NCBI GenBank assembly: GCA_025449115.1
Contig: JAHLKC010000078.1
Coordinates: 1-64,000, forward strand
From: Chytridium lagenaria
Taxonomy: Eukaryota; Chytridiomycota; Chytridiomycetes; Chytridiales; Chytridiaceae
Direction: 5' to 3'
Length of the DNA: 64,000 bases
Positions 60,552-64,000 of the stretch are shown here, piece after piece. The notes beneath the pieces are model-generated. The model was not told the origin of the DNA, searched no databases, and saw nothing but the letters and a program-made list of their open reading frames with translations. The translations under genes and the position numbers were made by a program. Positions within the stretch are counted from its first letter, which is position 1. Every line of letters starts with the position of its first letter.

Positions 60552-62800
60552 CTAATCATTGCAAAGCCAAACGATTCCTGCTTTCCTTTCTTCCTCCTTT
60601 TTCTTCCAATCCAATATCCTTGTTTGGGCAATTCTGTTTGTTGTGACCAATACCATTGCACACCTTGCATCGATACACGCGCTTAGTACCAGGTATGCTT
60701 GACGTAATGACCTTCTGACGCCGTTTGAAAGTGCAACTTGCTTTGTGTCCACACCTGCCACCTCTGCCGCCACCCTCGCTGCGGCAGCATAGTCAATTTC
60801 TCGCATAGCCTCCGTCGCGTTTTCCATCTCCACCTTGTTGAAAATAACCACATCTTTCCTTGTCTTCCTCTTTTTTTGCACTATTGTACCATCTTCTGTT
60901 GTTGCCTTATCTACCTCCTCTGTCGGAATCTTTCGGTGAGATCGATACTTTTTTACGGTGGCTTCAAGCATTTTTCCCCGTCAATCCCATCTTGTAGCCG
61001 TCCATCCAGCGGTGTACGTGTCGAAAGCATCTTAATAAAATGAGAATGATATATTCGATAAAAACCAACCTTCTAAAAAAGTGTATCGGGATCTCAGCAA
61101 GCTTCTCCTGAATCAGGTTGATGAATCCAGCTGGATCAAGATGACGAATCGCCTGTTGCGCAGAAGCCTCTTTAATTCAGCCCACGTAAACTCAATTGGA
61201 TTTAGCTCGCAGTGATACTTTGGAAGTACCGTCAGCATCTGCCCTTGCTCCTTTGCAATCTCCTCAATAGAAGTGAGCTGCAACCTTTTAAAATCAGGCT
61301 CCAACTCAAGAATACGATAGCCGCAACAGTCCTTAGCGTGAAGTGCCTCTGAAAGTCGAATATTCGCGGGCAAGCTGACAATCTGTTGATGTAAAATTAA
61401 GAGCAATTAAAACACTAGGATTAAATGTTAAAATTGAATACGAAACACTGACGTTCACATTTATGCCTCAATCCATCCTTTAATAGTCCTCTTTCTCGTA
61501 AGATCACTTGACAACCTTTTGGCTGTCCTTTAAGTTCCCCCTCCGTGAAAACCAAGCTCTGCGGAACTTTCTGCTGAACACTCTCGGGCAAGCCACGCTG
61601 GCTGGCGTGAACGAACTCTGTAGGTCGCATCACAGGTTTCTGGCCACCAGATCTCCAGCCCACCCGTGACACAATTAACGCGTCACCCGGGAAAGCACAG
61701 TGGTTGGTGCTGTTATCGTAAATAAAGTTGCCAATACAGCCAGGGTAGACCTTCTTAAAGACGGAAATTGCATGCTCCAGCTGAGCACAGACTTCCTCCC
61801 CCTTGAAATATCCGTCTTGATTGTTCCCAATGACTAACATCACTCTAGCAGATTCAATAGCACCATCTTCTTTGGAGTGCTTTAGTAATCCACCATCTTC
61901 GCAAATAAAATCCGATACCATGACGCCAATACCTGGCGTCTTCGGTTCCAATATTGAATCACCCTTTTTGCCCCAAAAAAACTTCCCGCTGTCATTAAAA
62001 TAACACACCGTTTCATCTTGATAGACATCAATAATCCTTGGCCCTACTAGAGGTGCTTGAAACTGATCAAGGAGATCGGAAGGCAGAGAGGATGAAAATA
62101 CAGCCTTTTGTGGCTGCAAGTCATCCATTGCTTTAAAAAAACTTCGCGCGCACCACAACATCTGGCCTTTCGTGACCATCAATAAAGATCCCCTTCTTCT
62201 TCATCATCTTCATGTAGCCGAGGCTTTTCAATTTGCGCCGTACGGTTTGCTGTGTCACATTTTCGTTGTCTGTTAAGAGTTTGCATTCCCTCAAATACGT
62301 CTGAACCCAATTTGTAGCATCTTCAATTGTATATTTATAGCGTGTCTCAAGCCACTCGTCCAACGACTTTGAAACTTCCGGAATGTTCAAAATTGACATC
62401 CGACTCCCATGCTTGCCTCGATTTTCAGGAAGAGGCTGTCGGTGTGTTAGATAATGCATGACCATTTGCAGATACGTCGAACACTCCAGGGCCCTGCGTC
62501 AGGTATGTAAACTTGCGCCACAATTCTAGTCAGGCAAACAGAATCATAATTAGAACGTGAACGAAAGGTAGTTGAATCTAAATTACAGTACCTGTATACC
62601 TCTTGCCGAGGCAGATTAAGGTCACTCAAAATAAGTTCCAAGGCTGTTTTAACTGTGTATATGACCCAAATCTTCCGCCCGCTAACTTTTTCCTTCCTCA
62701 TTGTCTCAATATCCAGCAATGTTTGCTTGAGAGCATCCTCAAGTGGACATTTCCATCAGGCAAAGATTTAAGCAATGCAGTCATATCTTGATTATCCATC
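60552..62800 (-). mobile_element. Decayed DDE transposase (IS630/Tc1-mariner-like fungal type) with C-terminal zinc knuckle
   Basis: In minus-strand order: helical segment TLLDIETMRKEKVSGRKIWV (62700), an intron-like gap, then YLTHRQPLPENRGKHGSRMS, VTQQTVRRKLKSLGYM (helix-turn-helix-like) and GIFIDGHERPDVVVRAKFF. The frame breaks in an A7 run (about 62134-62140) and resumes with FKAMDDLQPQ. The first catalytic Asp/Glu block is IIDVYQDETVCYFNDSG, the second FIYDNSTNH, followed by GQPKGCQVILRERGLL. In another frame come CCGYRILELEPDF and YHCELNPIEFTWAELKRLLR with the third acidic residue. A basic region and a zinc knuckle (C-x2-C-x4-H-x4-C, 60628-60669) end the protein. At least four frame changes interrupt it, so it is probably not active as read. 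Element ends are not identified. Confidence 0.75.
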
Positions 62801-63300
62801 ATGCGGTGCTTTTCTGCAGGTTTTGAAGATGACTGGCCACCACCGTCCAAATTAATTTCGCGTTGGTGAAGGCATCTTTGTTGTAAAAGGTGCAATTTCA
62901 AAATCTTTCGTAGTGCCGCGGAAATTGCCGAGACGTGCTTGCATGAGATGGTAGATAATTTGCGTTTGAGAATTTCGAAGATCCACCGCACCTGACAGTA
63001 TTACAGGAGTAAGCTCCATCGAAGCCCGTGTGCAAAAAGTAAGCCACTTTCCAACGCAAAGGCTCCACAGCTGTTGAAATCCCTCTGCCGAGGCATGATG
63101 ACTACTCTTGGCTCCGTAAATTTGTACGGCTGCTGTCCTGAAGCACACCCACGCTTGTATATGTTCAAAAGAATGTTGTTGGTAGAAATTGGTGACCAGA
63201 TGGTCACTTGAAAGCGAATTCCAGATCTCAACCTCCCATCGCTTTTTTGCTTCGTTTAGAACACCGGAAAACAATTATCCAATGGCTCTGACGATTGATG
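62801..63300 (-). pseudogene. Ulp1/C48-like SUMO-type cysteine peptidase fragment
   Basis: Minus-strand frames contain WEVEIWNSLSSDHLV, then (other frame) EPRVVIMPRQRDFNSCGAFA followed by LESGLLFAHG, then DLRNSQTQIIYHLMQARLGN. Gln-x5-Cys-Gly (63065-63090 region) is the oxyanion Gln and catalytic Cys pattern of Ulp1-type C48 peptidases, and NSL upstream matches the strand around the family's DSL. Two frame changes are needed. C48 peptidases are often carried by eukaryotic DNA transposons, so this may belong to the adjoining transposase or to a second element. The catalytic His and Asp are not clearly located. Confidence 0.6.
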
Positions 63301-64000
63301 GGTGTAAGAAACTTTTTTAAATCCTGAAGTGCATGTATTTGGTTGACTTTCTAATCCTTAAGAAGGTAAAAATAATAGTCAGCTAGCGTGTTTAATAAAA
63401 GAATGACTCACCAACAGGCACAGGCGCGGCAATACTCAAAGAATTAATAAGGCAATTTTATTCTTCAAGCAAATATACTCTAGTGGGGCATTTATGGCGA
63501 AATCGTTATACCAGCTGTCTTTTTCTTTCATGGAGTCAATGGCCTCTAGTACCCTCATCCGTTAAATGTCGTAGATGGTGATTTTGCACGAGACCAGGTA
63601 TGTAGGCCTCGCTTTCAAAGTTCAAACAATGTGGTATCGATCAAATTAACCTCGTGAAGGCTTTCCTCTGAGCTTGGGTTTTCTGAAAGAATGCGCGAAT
63701 CCATTATTTTGACTAGTCCACCAATTACTTTTGCTTCCTTGTGCACCGCCGTAACACCTTCCTTCAGGATGGCACCCATTGAATCATGAGGCCTGACATT
63801 ACTTGTAAGAGGCAAATCTCTTTTGAAGTATCTCTGTAACCCTCCCCCGTTGCAGCTTTCTCCTTCTTTGCTAACTGTTGATGCCGTTGTCTTGTTCTCT
63901 CTGCTGCCCCTGTGTATTTGAGGCCTTGACGATAGATTCTTTTCTTCTTGTCCAACGTGGCCTGCCGAAGATTTCCAGAGACCGCTGGTATGCGCAAGGA
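63301..64000 (-). other. Continuation of mobile-element sequence to window edge
   Basis: Minus-strand open segments (63997-63764 with LRQATLDKKKRIYRQGLKYT, Lys/Arg/Gln-rich; 63815-63615 with HDSMGAILKEGVTAVHKEAK) look coding and in line with the peptidase fragment downstream, but show no domain. They are probably the N-terminal part of the same element-encoded protein, which continues beyond the window. Confidence 0.4.

Noticed and set aside
1..64000. tRNA, rRNA or CRISPR features
   Set aside because: No B-box-like T-arm with matching stems, no rRNA signature and no regularly spaced repeat-spacer pattern were found by eye; CRISPR would also not be expected in this eukaryotic sequence.

Overview
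The window is nuclear DNA of a eukaryote, most likely a fungus and probably an early-diverging (zoosporic/chytrid-like) one. Genes are interrupted by short introns (mostly 50-100 nt, donors GTAAGT/GTGAGT/GTACGT, acceptors TAG/CAG), intergenic spaces are short and AT-rich, and the gene set combines fungal-type proteins (GATA factor, Ste20-type kinase, four-span fungal membrane proteins, secreted GH35) with a DOCK-family GEF and a tomosyn/Sro7 protein. I cannot name the species.

Layout. 1-3.3 kb: three tandem plus-strand genes for claudin/Sur7-like four-span membrane proteins (the first cut by the window edge). 4.1-9.2 kb: one very long minus-strand multi-exon gene of unknown family, then about 3.7 kb without a convincing gene. 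12.9-17.0 kb (-): secreted GH35 beta-galactosidase. 17.5-19.7 kb (-): NIPA-type Mg2+ transporter with a long tail. 21.1-22.0 kb (-): small two-span membrane protein. 23.1-25.8 kb (-): Ste20/GCK-type kinase. 27.1-28.2 kb (+): four-span membrane protein. 28.8-32.6 kb (-): TPR protein. 32.9-35.0 kb (-): DNAJC7-like TPR/J-domain co-chaperone, divergent from 35.7-39.7 kb (+): tomosyn/Sro7 with C-terminal R-SNARE motif, followed by 40.0-47.8 kb (+): DOCK-type Rac GEF. 48.0-49.0 kb (-): TIP41. 50.0-51.7 kb (+): helical coiled-coil protein. 53.1-54.7 kb (-): GATA zinc-finger factor. 57.3-64 kb: mobile-element territory, with a complete hAT element (8-bp target duplication) and a decayed DDE transposase with zinc knuckle next to a Ulp1-like peptidase.

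Functional themes: vesicle docking and polarity (tomosyn, DOCK GEF, Ste20 kinase), TOR/PP2A signalling (TIP41), and membrane proteins. Nothing indicates a metabolic cluster.

A property of the whole window matters for any user: nearly every conserved gene is broken by one-base reading-frame changes, often in short homopolymers, although the protein on both sides matches the family well. Because this hits housekeeping genes (NIPA, kinase, DNAJC7, TIP41, DOCK, GATA) alike, I read it as indel error in the assembly rather than pseudogenisation; for the transposons true decay is equally possible. All exon coordinates were derived by eye.
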